A stretch of DNA of 64,000 bases from Candidatus Babeliales bacterium (GTDB taxonomy: Bacteria; Babelota; Babeliae; Babelales; Vermiphilaceae): the NCBI GenBank assembly GCA_020049835.1, contig JAGVLK010000004.1, forward strand, positions 1-64,000, given 5' to 3'. The translations under genes were made by a program, and so were the position numbers. Positions 53,251 to 61,677 of this stretch are shown here, piece after piece; the first letter of the stretch is position 1; each line of letters opens with the position of its first letter. Under the pieces are notes generated by a model. That model was not told the DNA's origin. It saw only the letters and a list, made by a program, of their open reading frames with translations, and searched no databases.

Positions 53251-54510
53251 ATGCTTAAATATACTGTGTTCATGGGCGCACTCGTAACATGTACAATCTA
53301 CAGTCAACCATCAGAAAAGATACTCAAGCGTGCTCAACAACTATGTAATCAATGCAGCATACAAACCTTATTGCACGGCTCCGGTCCTCACATGCAAGTT
53401 TGCGCAGCACTTGCTGAATTCTGTAGCCTCAATATAACTTCAAGCGAGTCTCAAAAACCTTCCATACCGGTAATTGCAAGTGACGATCTTATGGCGGAAC
53501 TTGAAGGACAGGACTTGGGAGAATTTCCGCACAAAGATGAAATTGGCATCTATCGTCCAAATGATAGTGAATATAAACCGGAGCAAATACGTGAGCTGTA
53601 TCGACAACTGCCACCATTGGTAATGGAAGAACTTATACGTTTACACAAAATGCAAATCCGGCAAGAATCGATGCCCACCAGAATGTTTCCCATAAGAACC
53701 ACTACTCCCAAAGTTGCCCGCGATATGTACGGCTCAGCTTTTACGAGCATGAATGATTTGGATAAAATCTTTAAACGACTTCAAAAATCAAAAAAACATG
53801 ACGATTATGTATCGCTTGAATCCTCCTACATCGGCACAGCAAATCTTTTCCTTATGGCACACGACCACGGATCTCCTTATGCACTCAAAGAGGCCCAAAA
53901 ATTTCTTTTGAGCCAGCAAATAAAAACTATCACTACATGGAAAGCTCAGCATTTGAAAATATTTTACAATAACGACTTTGCTAACTTATGCAGAGGTTTT
54001 ATTTTAAGAAGCTACTTTGAACCAAAAGATGCTAACAATGCAGAAGCACTGTATTGCTATGCACAGATAGCCTTAGCAAATATTCATCATTTTTATAAAA
54101 CACCTCATGATCAACATGAAGTTCATGTGCCAAACATAGTCTTTGAGCAAGGATACTATGTCATTGCACAGCAACTGCTTAAAGCGCACGATCTTGGCCA
54201 TCCACTTGCACTCAAAGAAGCTGAAGATATGATGAATCGCGGAGAAATTTTAAGCATTATTGAACAGAAACAAATACGTAAGGTTCATGGCGCAGATACT
54301 GATTTTGCGTCCATATGGCGGGAAATTACCATGCGCAAATATCACACACAACCAATAATCGAAGCACAGCAAAGTGCATCTTCATCAAACTTACAGATTG
54401 CCACCGACACAGTGGTTCCTGCAAGCCCCTTGCCACCTTGTAGTTCAGTCACTCCATGCAATTCCTGCAGCTCATTAGACGAGCCACCTAAAGATGACCC
54501 GAAAGGTTAA
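53251..54510 (+). CDS. Exported repeat protein, internally duplicated
   Basis: A 419-residue protein with a signal peptide (about 1-18). Two related segments are visible. The first, near residues 190-250, has ANLFLMAHDHGSPYALKEAQ and FLLSQQIKTI. The second, near 305-365, has AQQLLKAHDLGHPLALKEAE and MMNRGEILSI. These resemble Sel1/TPR-like helical pairs ('AHDxGxPxALKEAxxxL'). The C-terminal 50 residues are Ser/Pro/Cys-rich and ambiguous. AAGGAGGAGG gives a strong ribosome site. Unknown function; helical-repeat proteins usually bind other proteins. It overlaps the PilN-like gene tail to tail by 23 bases. Confidence 0.76.
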   Translation: MLKYTVFMGALVTCTIYSQPSEKILKRAQQLCNQCSIQTLLHGSGPHMQVCAALAEFCSLNITSSESQKPSIPVIASDDLMAELEGQDLGEFPHKDEIGIYRPNDSEYKPEQIRELYRQLPPLVMEELIRLHKMQIRQESMPTRMFPIRTTTPKVARDMYGSAFTSMNDLDKIFKRLQKSKKHDDYVSLESSYIGTANLFLMAHDHGSPYALKEAQKFLLSQQIKTITTWKAQHLKIFYNNDFANLCRGFILRSYFEPKDANNAEALYCYAQIALANIHHFYKTPHDQHEVHVPNIVFEQGYYVIAQQLLKAHDLGHPLALKEAEDMMNRGEILSIIEQKQIRKVHGADTDFASIWREITMRKYHTQPIIEAQQSASSSNLQIATDTVVPASPLPPCSSVTPCNSCSSLDEPPKDDPKG

Positions 54511-55009
54511 CTTGCACAACTCCATCTGCAAGCAACTCAAGTGATTGGAGCTCCAACTTCTGCGTATCGGGCAATGTGGCAATCTTGTGCATAAACTGAT
54601 CGTACGTGGCACGATCGGCGGCAAGCAATGTAACTGTTACACGCGTATCTTCAACAGCAAATGACATTAAGGTGATACGTCCTGCAAATAACGCATGCAA
54701 CTCTTGCAATAAACGAAATGGATTTGCTGATTGTTGGCGAATGCGCGCAAGCTCATGTTGCTTTTTACTCAGCTGCTCAACCTCTTTTTTAAGTGCGCCC
54801 TTTTCTTGCAATGCAGCGGGCAATGCAGTTTGCGCTGATGTGTCGGCATTCTGCACGCTATCTGCTTGATGCGTGTACCAGTTGTGCGCAATATCAAAAA
54901 GAATATGCCCGATCAATAGCGTTGATGAACAAACGGTATAGAGCAGCCAGGTGCGAATGGCGCGCTGCTCTGCAACCGATGGTGAACTGCCAAACTGATT
55001 CCATTTCAT
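54488..55009 (-). CDS. PilN-like protein
   Basis: A 173-residue bitopic protein. A short cytoplasmic start, one transmembrane helix (about 21-42, WLLYTVCSSTLLIGHILFDIA), a coiled coil (about 70-95) and a small alpha/beta domain at the end (GRITLMSFAVEDTRVTVTLL). This is the layout of PilN/GspL-C, an inner-membrane assembly protein of type IV pili and related secretion systems. It follows a PilM-like gene with a 1-base overlap (TAATG), as pilM-pilN do elsewhere. No other pilus genes lie in the window. Confidence 0.66.
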   Translation of the reverse strand: MKWNQFGSSPSVAEQRAIRTWLLYTVCSSTLLIGHILFDIAHNWYTHQADSVQNADTSAQTALPAALQEKGALKKEVEQLSKKQHELARIRQQSANPFRLLQELHALFAGRITLMSFAVEDTRVTVTLLAADRATYDQFMHKIATLPDTQKLELQSLELLADGVVQVNLSGHL

Positions 55010-55677
55010 TATTTATCTCCTAAAAAACTTCCCAAAGCATAATACAGATCATCATGCTGGCGCAATGCACCACCTATAACCAATGCTGCTAGCACATCGG
55101 CGAGATTACCCGTAAAATTAATGGTAGTATGATCAATGGCATATGCAAGCTCTACCGAGCGATATGCGGACCCTTTTATATATTTATACAGCTCAAGATG
55201 CGCTGAAAACCCCGTAGACACCGAAGCTAAATGCACCGGAACCGGCAGCAGCAAAAGTTCAATCTGCAACAGCAATGCCCGTGCAATGCGCGCCACATAA
55301 AAAAGATAATGATCCTCATATGGACCAAGTAACGTGTGTGTATACTGATGATGCGCCATTGGCTCTGCAACAAGATCATCTTGTGATGCTACGTTGTTAA
55401 CCATATACACCAGTGCTTCATGCACCAGCGGACGCAATAGCAGTACCTGCACTTGAGCACCGGCTAATGCATGTGTTTGCACAAAATCTGTCGTTTGTTG
55501 TTGTAATTGCGGTAAATCCCAAAGAAGACCGCTTTTGGTGATAGTTAATGGTTTACTGCTACATGCTTTGAGCTCTATGCGTTTGTTATGCGTATGCGCA
55601 AAATAAGCATAGGTAATACGATCTGCGCAAAGCACTATCTGTAATCGCTGCTCATGGACCTTTGGTAATGGCCACAT
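55009..55677 (-). CDS. PilM/HofM-like protein, short form
   Basis: A 222-residue protein with weak similarity by eye to PilM/HofM, the cytoplasmic actin-like partner of PilN. An opening strand pattern (QRLQIVLCADRITYAYF) and the closing NLADVLAALVIGGAL, which resembles the 'ALGLAL' end of HofM, support this. It is only about two-thirds of PilM's usual length (about 350) and I do not see a full ATP site, so it may be a reduced form. It overlaps the 3' end of prmC by 26 bases and the PilN-like gene by 1 base. Confidence 0.55.
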   Translation of the reverse strand: MWPLPKVHEQRLQIVLCADRITYAYFAHTHNKRIELKACSSKPLTITKSGLLWDLPQLQQQTTDFVQTHALAGAQVQVLLLRPLVHEALVYMVNNVASQDDLVAEPMAHHQYTHTLLGPYEDHYLFYVARIARALLLQIELLLLPVPVHLASVSTGFSAHLELYKYIKGSAYRSVELAYAIDHTTINFTGNLADVLAALVIGGALRQHDDLYYALGSFLGDK

Positions 55678-56575
55678 CTGCTAAACTCCCGGTAACTACC
55701 CTGTTTTTGTGCGCACTGTCCTTTTCAATACGTACATTAACAAATCCGGCATCGATCATACAACGCTCTACCGCCAATCCCTGTTGATATCCTATTTCAA
55801 TGGAAAGTTGTGGTATCTGTGCACTCTTTACGGTGTCATGATGGCGCAAATAGGTGGGCGCTTGAGCAATTATCTTTTTAATAAGCGCAAGCCCTTCATC
55901 CGCTGCTACCAATGCATGTTTATGCTCCCAATCTTTTACCGATGCATCCAAGGTTGCATATTCAGTTTCCGTAATATACGGGGGATTGGTTACGATAAGA
56001 TCAAACTGCAACTCATGCGAAACTTCATCAAATAAATCGGAAGCAATAATATGCACATTCGTGAGCTTTAAACGTGCTTTATTTTCATGCATGAGCGCAA
56101 GTGCATCAGGACAGATATCAACTGCATAGACCGTCGCTTGGGGAAATGTTGCTGCAATAAGCAATGCAATGCAACCTGAACCGGCGCACATATCAAGCAG
56201 CGTAAAACGTTGCAAACCCGCTTTTTTGAGTTTATCTATAAATTGCAGCACCCAATCTTCTGTTTCCATACGTGCAATCAACACAGGCGTCCGCATGCGC
56301 AGCATAAGATTACCAAACGGCATTTCATCTAAAATATACCCAAGCGGCTTGTGTTCTTTAACTAGTGCACCAATCCATTGCTCCAGTTGCGCATGCTGCT
56401 CGTTGTTTAATGTAAGTGTGCGTTGCAACAAAAGATCGGTGTGACTTTTACCGGTAAGCTTTTCGAGCAACCACCAAGCATACTTTTTGCGTACGGCTTC
56501 TTCGCTGAGTTCTGGCATTAATCGATCGGCGATCTGGGCAATTAGGTCGGTTATGAGCATAGTTTTAATTTTCAT
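55652..56575 (-). CDS. prmC: Release factor glutamine methyltransferase
   Basis: A 307-residue SAM-dependent enzyme that methylates the GGQ glutamine of peptide release factors. An N-terminal helical domain (about 1-100) is followed by motif I LLDMCAGSGCIAL (126-138), AVDICPDAL and the catalytic NPPY (197-200) in LIVTNPPYI. Length is normal to slightly long. In many genomes it follows prfA; here it starts a cluster with PilM/PilN-like genes. A second ATG five codons in (56560) is also possible; neither has a clear ribosome site. Confidence 0.92.
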   Translation of the reverse strand: MKIKTMLITDLIAQIADRLMPELSEEAVRKKYAWWLLEKLTGKSHTDLLLQRTLTLNNEQHAQLEQWIGALVKEHKPLGYILDEMPFGNLMLRMRTPVLIARMETEDWVLQFIDKLKKAGLQRFTLLDMCAGSGCIALLIAATFPQATVYAVDICPDALALMHENKARLKLTNVHIIASDLFDEVSHELQFDLIVTNPPYITETEYATLDASVKDWEHKHALVAADEGLALIKKIIAQAPTYLRHHDTVKSAQIPQLSIEIGYQQGLAVERCMIDAGFVNVRIEKDSAHKNRVVTGSLADVAITKGP

Positions 56576-56605
56576 GGGCTAAATGTTTTTTAATGAGCTT
56601 AATCT

Positions 56606-56741
56606 AAGGACCGTCCTTCGACAAGCTCAGGATGATTAAATTAATTTTAATACTCTGCAAACAACGCTTTTAAGAACTATACTTTAATCATCCTAAACCA
56701 ATCGTTCAATCATCCTGAGCTTGTCGAAGGACCTTCCTTAA
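56606..56741. repeat. Inverted pair of CTTCGACAAGCTCAGG repeats
   Basis: A forward copy (56606-56639, with GTCCTTCGACAAGCTCAGGA) and a reverse copy (56708-56741) about 70 bases apart. It has the same arrangement as the pair at 10926-11017, with a longer spacer. Confidence 0.85.
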
Positions 56742-56816
56742 AACCCCTACTCAGGCCAACCAATAACCCTATTAAATGGCGACATTCTATGAAGTTAGAG
56801 TTTTTGTGTAAAAACA

Positions 56817-56846
56817 TTGTATTTAAACGCTAAAAAGTGTTACAAT
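56817..56846 (+). promoter_or_regulatory. Sigma-70-like promoter for 56902
   Basis: TTGTAT at 56817-56822 and TACAAT at 56841-56846 are 18 bases apart. A perfect TATAAT at 56852-56857 is a second candidate -10 box without a good -35. Confidence 0.45.
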
Positions 56847-56901
56847 AAAGGTATAATAGCAAAAATTGTACAAAGGTTACCATTTATAAAAGGATGCCCC
56901 T

Positions 56902-58242
56902 ATGAATTACGCTTTAACCATTATAACGGCATTACTGCTGACAACACATTTTACTACACCATTGCATGCTGCTGCACGTATGTATCAACCGCTTCGCCAG
57001 GCATATCTACGATCTACACAAACATTATCTGCAGTATCACCTGCAGCACGTGGAACATTGAGTACAACACTTGGGCGTTATCAACCATTTTTAACAGGAC
57101 AAAAGTGCAGAATGAGTACCTCCGCGGGGACTACTTCTAGCATTGACATATCACCCTATTTAACATCCCTAGAGGGACTTGAAATTCATCCGGCTGTCGA
57201 AGGCTATCAATATGCAAGATTAACAGAACCTGGATTTGAAAGTAGATGGGTCTGGAGAGGTGATATTGCCGGATGGAACAAGTTAGCTGAAGATGCATGG
57301 CAAAAATCACCGGCTGAATACCTCAAATCATTTTCATATGATACCTCATTGCAACCTAATAAACTTTGGCAAGCTGTAATACTCAAAGATTTATCTACCC
57401 GCATAACTCCAGAAAATGCTCTTCTGTTGCTCGACGCATTACTTAAAGAGCCAAATATTAAAGATATTGATACTAATATTAAATCCATTGTTTATACTCT
57501 TGCACAGCAAGATAAAGATGCTGCAGCAGAGATTATTTCTTCAGCAAATTATACTAGCCTACATGGACTCTTATGGAACGGTAATCGAACAACCAATAAA
57601 GCAGGCGGTAAACTTATTGCGAACATAATGACACCTGAAATTGCAACTCAGATGATTGAACAAATTAAGCAAGATCCTAGTTTCATAAAGTATGGATGGT
57701 CAACATTTTTAGATGTGGCTTCAAAAATTATTCAAGTAGATCCAACTACCTCAAATGATCTGGTGCAATCAATAGGTAAAACATTCGATAATCCTTTTCC
57801 ATTTTCCACCGCTACTGCAGCTCTGATAATTAAAGAACATCCTGAAACAATTAAAACGCTTTATCCCTATATAAAATCAAATCTACCTCAACTGCTATGG
57901 CTTGCTGATAACTGGAATCCAATACTCATATATAACCAAGACATTAAAGAGGCATTGGGTGAAGAAAATAGAGCCATCGAGCTTATCAACTCCATGTTGC
58001 AGAATGTTCCTGAAGCTCAACATGATTTTTATAGCTTCATAACTAACTATCGTGATCGCATACAATCGAAATCTTCTGCTGTAAAAGATCTAATTGCAAA
58101 CATCCAAAAAAATGAACGCCCACGATTGGCTAAAGATGCCTTTAAAACTGGTCTTGGTCTTGCAACAGCCGCCGGCATAGGCTATGGCTTGTATAAAGCG
58201 TGTGGTGACGATGAACAAGCGGACAGTCGCGTTCAAGAATAA
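56902..58242 (+). CDS. Exported protein with C-terminal membrane anchor
   Basis: A 446-residue protein of unknown function. Signal peptide (about 1-24, ending LHAAA), then a low-complexity stretch and a large domain (about 80-400) that appears mostly helical, with many Asp/Lys/Ile and a tryptophan-rich part (FESRWVWRGDIAGWNKL). A glycine-rich helix near the C-terminus (about 418-436, FKTGLGLATAAGIGYGLYKA) probably anchors it. No motif recognised. AAAAGGA lies before the ATG. Confidence 0.76.
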   Translation: MNYALTIITALLLTTHFTTPLHAAARMYQPLRQAYLRSTQTLSAVSPAARGTLSTTLGRYQPFLTGQKCRMSTSAGTTSSIDISPYLTSLEGLEIHPAVEGYQYARLTEPGFESRWVWRGDIAGWNKLAEDAWQKSPAEYLKSFSYDTSLQPNKLWQAVILKDLSTRITPENALLLLDALLKEPNIKDIDTNIKSIVYTLAQQDKDAAAEIISSANYTSLHGLLWNGNRTTNKAGGKLIANIMTPEIATQMIEQIKQDPSFIKYGWSTFLDVASKIIQVDPTTSNDLVQSIGKTFDNPFPFSTATAALIIKEHPETIKTLYPYIKSNLPQLLWLADNWNPILIYNQDIKEALGEENRAIELINSMLQNVPEAQHDFYSFITNYRDRIQSKSSAVKDLIANIQKNERPRLAKDAFKTGLGLATAAGIGYGLYKACGDDEQADSRVQE

Positions 58243-58277
58243 GCACGTGAAATAATTAAGAAACGTCTTAATCAAGC

Positions 58278-59759
58278 TCACGCCCTAAACCATGACGTAG
58301 ATATATTGTTTGAAAGATAAGCCTCAAATTCACCCGGATCCAATATAGCATCAAAATTTTTATGCCACGGTAAATGTAAGCACGTATAATCACCTGCAAC
58401 ACGAATCCATTTTTTGGCTTCTTTAAAGGCCTTGTTAACAACACAAAAAGTTGTGTCTATTTCTGCACTGTATAACTCCAAATGACTATCGACAGGATAA
58501 TCCAATTTTGTTTTCCAAAACTGACCTTCCCAATTTTGTAAAGAAATTCCCCTGTAGAACAAATCTGTCCGAATATCCGGAGCATCAATACACAATGCAA
58601 AACCAACTTTTTCGGCACCGAAATGGTTAGAAATATCAACCAAAGTTTCTAAAAAGTGTTGTGGTAAATTTGCATTAAATTGCAAATCCGGATCAGTCAG
58701 AACATAAACGTCTCCAACTAAACTCTGAATAAAATCTTTAAAATACACTTTGTGACCGTAATTAGTCTCTTGCTTGAGCACGGTGTAATGAAATTCATCG
58801 TTATAATAGTTAAGCAACGGTGCATAGCTGCTATTGTTATCAACCACAATAATATCTGTGGTATATTTTTCTAATTGCTGCACCATATTTTTTATATACG
58901 TATATTGATTATAGCCTATAATAACAGCGGGCATATTTTTTTTGATTAACACACCGGCATCAGTTAACGGCTCAAAAAGTATTGAAGCAAAAGGATTTCC
59001 CGCCAAATACTCAACAATATTAGAAGTCGGACAATTTGTTTTGAAATATTTAAAGAGATAAGCGTAATCAGCTAGTTTTTTAGTTTTCCACCAATCTAAA
59101 TGAAATGAAAGATAAACTTTTGCGTTGTTATAATAAGCAAAATATAGTACATCTTCTATAATATTCTCTTCACCACCTTCTATATCACATTTAATAAGGG
59201 CAATTTTTTTTCCATCCAACATTGGATTTTTAAATACATAATCATGTATTAATTGCTTAAATGTTATCGACCGTACAACATAATCATCCGGCTGATCAGA
59301 TTGATTTTTAATATAGGAAATAGATTCATTAAGAACTGCACCCCGTGGGCCAAACACAACATCTTTACTTTTGTCTGAAATCGGCCTACTACAAATGGTA
59401 ACATTCGCACAGTCTGATGCATTCAAATTCATATGCAAGCATTTTAATGAAATGGGATCAGCGTCTACTGCAATGACATGGGAAAAATTTTTAGCTAACC
59501 AGATTGCTGTTGTGCCTATCCAAGATCCCAAGTCAATCGCGACACCCGATGAATCTTTTACCTGATCAAAAACTTCAAAGGTTTCTTTTTCCCAATTTTC
59601 AAAAACATTTTTTACAAAATGATCTGTCGGCTTGTCGAATGGAACAAATGTATACAACACATTGTGCTTATTAACCTTAATAAAATTATCCGCTCCCCAT
59701 GCCAGGGTGCTTGTGAAAAACAATATGGTACAAAATTTTACACAAATATCAAACTTCAT
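58278..59759 (-). CDS. Exported FkbM methyltransferase-glycosyltransferase fusion
   Basis: A 493-residue two-domain protein. I start at 59759 (GGGA upstream), which gives a signal peptide MKFDICVKFCTILFFTSTLAWG. Domain 1 (about 30-265) is FkbM-type: AIDLGSWIGTTAIWLA as the SAM motif, VIAVDADPISLKCL, and IKCDIEGGEENII. Domain 2 (about 275-493) looks like a GT-A glycosyltransferase: MPAVIIGYNQYTYIKNMV, DIIVVDNNSSYAPLL, and VYVLTDPDLQFN with a DxD metal site. Both domains normally work in the cytoplasm on polysaccharides, so the signal peptide is odd and suggests action in the periplasm or in a host cell. Confidence 0.85.
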   Translation of the reverse strand: MKFDICVKFCTILFFTSTLAWGADNFIKVNKHNVLYTFVPFDKPTDHFVKNVFENWEKETFEVFDQVKDSSGVAIDLGSWIGTTAIWLAKNFSHVIAVDADPISLKCLHMNLNASDCANVTICSRPISDKSKDVVFGPRGAVLNESISYIKNQSDQPDDYVVRSITFKQLIHDYVFKNPMLDGKKIALIKCDIEGGEENIIEDVLYFAYYNNAKVYLSFHLDWWKTKKLADYAYLFKYFKTNCPTSNIVEYLAGNPFASILFEPLTDAGVLIKKNMPAVIIGYNQYTYIKNMVQQLEKYTTDIIVVDNNSSYAPLLNYYNDEFHYTVLKQETNYGHKVYFKDFIQSLVGDVYVLTDPDLQFNANLPQHFLETLVDISNHFGAEKVGFALCIDAPDIRTDLFYRGISLQNWEGQFWKTKLDYPVDSHLELYSAEIDTTFCVVNKAFKEAKKWIRVAGDYTCLHLPWHKNFDAILDPGEFEAYLSNNISTSWFRA

Positions 59760-59869
59760 GGAGATTCCCTTTTTTATATACAAGCGCGAACCAAATTTGA
59801 GCAACTATAGTAAGCAAAAGAAGTGCTTTCTTTTAGAAGATATCACTATAAACACATAGATCAAGTGCA

Positions 59870-60703
59870 TTAAATAAATAACGTATCATCACACAACGTT
59901 ACCATCTTTTCATGCACTAATGCATCTAAAATAGTCTCATAGCGCTTACGTTCTGAACCAAGTAGTGCAAGCAGCGCATCTTTTTTGAGCGTACCATGCG
60001 CCACCATCAACTTAATAATTCTGCCACGAATTTGGCGATCTGAACCCTGGAATGTTGATTGCACAGCATGATGTGCACTTTTGCGGCTGGGATTTGCCGC
60101 CATTTTTTTTAGATACACCCCATAATCCATTAAAGCGTAATACCATTCGCGTGGATTGGCATGATCTAATGTCGCTTCGATATAAGGCATCAACTGACTA
60201 TCTTTAATATTTTCTTGCTCTTTAAAGAACGAATGCAAGTAGACCGCACGAATATTGGTTTCAATAAATACCACCGGCTTATTGTAGGCAAAAGCAACGA
60301 TTGAGCAGGCCGTATTTGGACCAATGGATGCAAACGTTTGCAATGTTTGCGTGCATGATGGTACATGACCATCAAACTCATGCACTATACGCTGCGCATT
60401 TTGCCACAATGCTTTACCACGCCGATTATACCCCAGCCCTTGCCACATGGATAATACATCACGCAAGGAAGCTTCTGCTAACACATGCACGTTGGGAAAC
60501 TCTTGCATAAAGAGCGCAAATTTTGGCTCAACACGATATGTCTGCGTTTGTTGCAGCATAATTTCTGAAACTAACACACTATAGGGATCATGCTGTATGC
60601 GCCACGGAAAATGATGCCGACCTTGTGCATGGTAAAATGCATATACGGCGGCTTTGAACGTTTCCAGTTCATGATGATGGCAATTAATATTTTCTGTCTG
60701 CAT
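59870..60703 (-). CDS. MutY-like HhH-GPD DNA glycosylase
   Basis: A 277-residue glycosylase of the endonuclease III/MutY superfamily, for base excision repair, probably of A opposite 8-oxoG. EIMLQQTQTYRV contains the MutY-type glutamate (E47), and FASIGPNTACSIVAFAY is the helix-hairpin-helix. The position of the catalytic aspartate reads VFIETNIRAV, with Glu (E148) in its place. The four cysteines of the iron-sulphur cluster are absent, and the MutT-like C-terminal domain is missing. This fits the cluster-less MutY-like group with 'ETNIR' rather than standard MutY. I therefore leave the symbol blank. Confidence 0.85.
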   Translation of the reverse strand: MQTENINCHHHELETFKAAVYAFYHAQGRHHFPWRIQHDPYSVLVSEIMLQQTQTYRVEPKFALFMQEFPNVHVLAEASLRDVLSMWQGLGYNRRGKALWQNAQRIVHEFDGHVPSCTQTLQTFASIGPNTACSIVAFAYNKPVVFIETNIRAVYLHSFFKEQENIKDSQLMPYIEATLDHANPREWYYALMDYGVYLKKMAANPSRKSAHHAVQSTFQGSDRQIRGRIIKLMVAHGTLKKDALLALLGSERKRYETILDALVHEKMVTLCDDTLFI

Positions 60704-60837
60704 GTTACTAGTATATCATGATTGTAAAATCTATTCAAAGTCACATTGCATCGCACGTATAAATCATTGCACAGCACTCAGTAACATGTTAACATGCTAT
60801 CAGAATTCCACTGCAATATTTGAAAAAAGGAAAACTC

Positions 60838-61617
60838 ATGCAAAACAGCGTAAAAATTCTCGCGCTCTCCTTGTGCACTGCAGCGCATGCTGCCAGCAAT
60901 TCCTTAACACCAAGCGAAGATGCATTAGCATATATACAAGCTGTAAGTCGAAACATGGCATCACAAAAAGAAAGCAATAATCTTGCTGTCCAAACAACAG
61001 TACCTCCAGTCTCTTTTAACCCTCATATTGCAGCTTTTTTTGATACGCAGATGGCAACAGGTCGCAGCAAAATAGTGCAACGAAGACTTGATGTTTCCCA
61101 AACAGATATTGGATTGATATATCAAGAATTTTCTCAGTATGGAGTAAATGCATTAGCTGATGCTTACCCGAATTTATTTATTTTTGCCAATCAACTGGAA
61201 GACGGTCTAGTAAAACATATTCCCGAAGTACAAAAAAAATATTATACAGCACTGCACTTAGTAGCGGCTACCTCTCTTGAATATCGTGTTGCCGCATGGG
61301 TGAAGTTCAATTCTGCCTTTAAAAGAGTACTTAAAATCTATTTACAAGCACAAATTCCCGGGCTTCAGGTTAAAAAGTCAGCATATAAAACCATGGTAGA
61401 AAATCGAAATCTGCAACTTTTACCTGAACAAGTTGATATTTTTAAAGTTGGTCTTTTTGTCATTGCATGTAATATAAACAGAAGAGTTGAAGGTGACCAT
61501 GAAGCATATAATGTACTATCAAAAAAATTCAAAATACCTGAGCATTCCTCTGCGCCGGCTCCAGAACCATCGGGTTTTGATTCAATTTTAAATTGGGCAG
61601 GTTCATTTTTTAAATAA
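60838..61617 (+). CDS. Exported protein, tandem three-member family, member 1
   Basis: A 259-residue secreted protein. Start at ATG 60838 (AAGGA upstream; a TTG six codons earlier is open), giving signal peptide MQNSVKILALSLCTAAHAAS. Family features shared with the next two genes: IGLIYQEFSQYGVNALADAYP, then RVAAWVKFNSAF, AQIPGLQVKKSAYKTMVENRNLQ. The C-terminus is Pro/Ser-rich and ends SILNWAGSFFK, like SMVASLFQRT in member 2. No known domain. Confidence 0.78.
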   Translation: MQNSVKILALSLCTAAHAASNSLTPSEDALAYIQAVSRNMASQKESNNLAVQTTVPPVSFNPHIAAFFDTQMATGRSKIVQRRLDVSQTDIGLIYQEFSQYGVNALADAYPNLFIFANQLEDGLVKHIPEVQKKYYTALHLVAATSLEYRVAAWVKFNSAFKRVLKIYLQAQIPGLQVKKSAYKTMVENRNLQLLPEQVDIFKVGLFVIACNINRRVEGDHEAYNVLSKKFKIPEHSSAPAPEPSGFDSILNWAGSFFK

Positions 61618-61677
61618 ACTTTTATATTTATACCAAGACAGAAAGAACAACATGAAAAAATACATCTTTGCTACTAT

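Larger units (their letters stand above)
56576..56901. other. Intergenic region with inverted repeat pair
   Basis: 326 bases between divergent genes. It contains two opposite copies of the CTTCGACAAGCTCAGG repeat (56606-56639 and 56708-56741) and a promoter for the plus-strand gene at 56817-56846. No ORF is supported. Confidence 0.65.
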
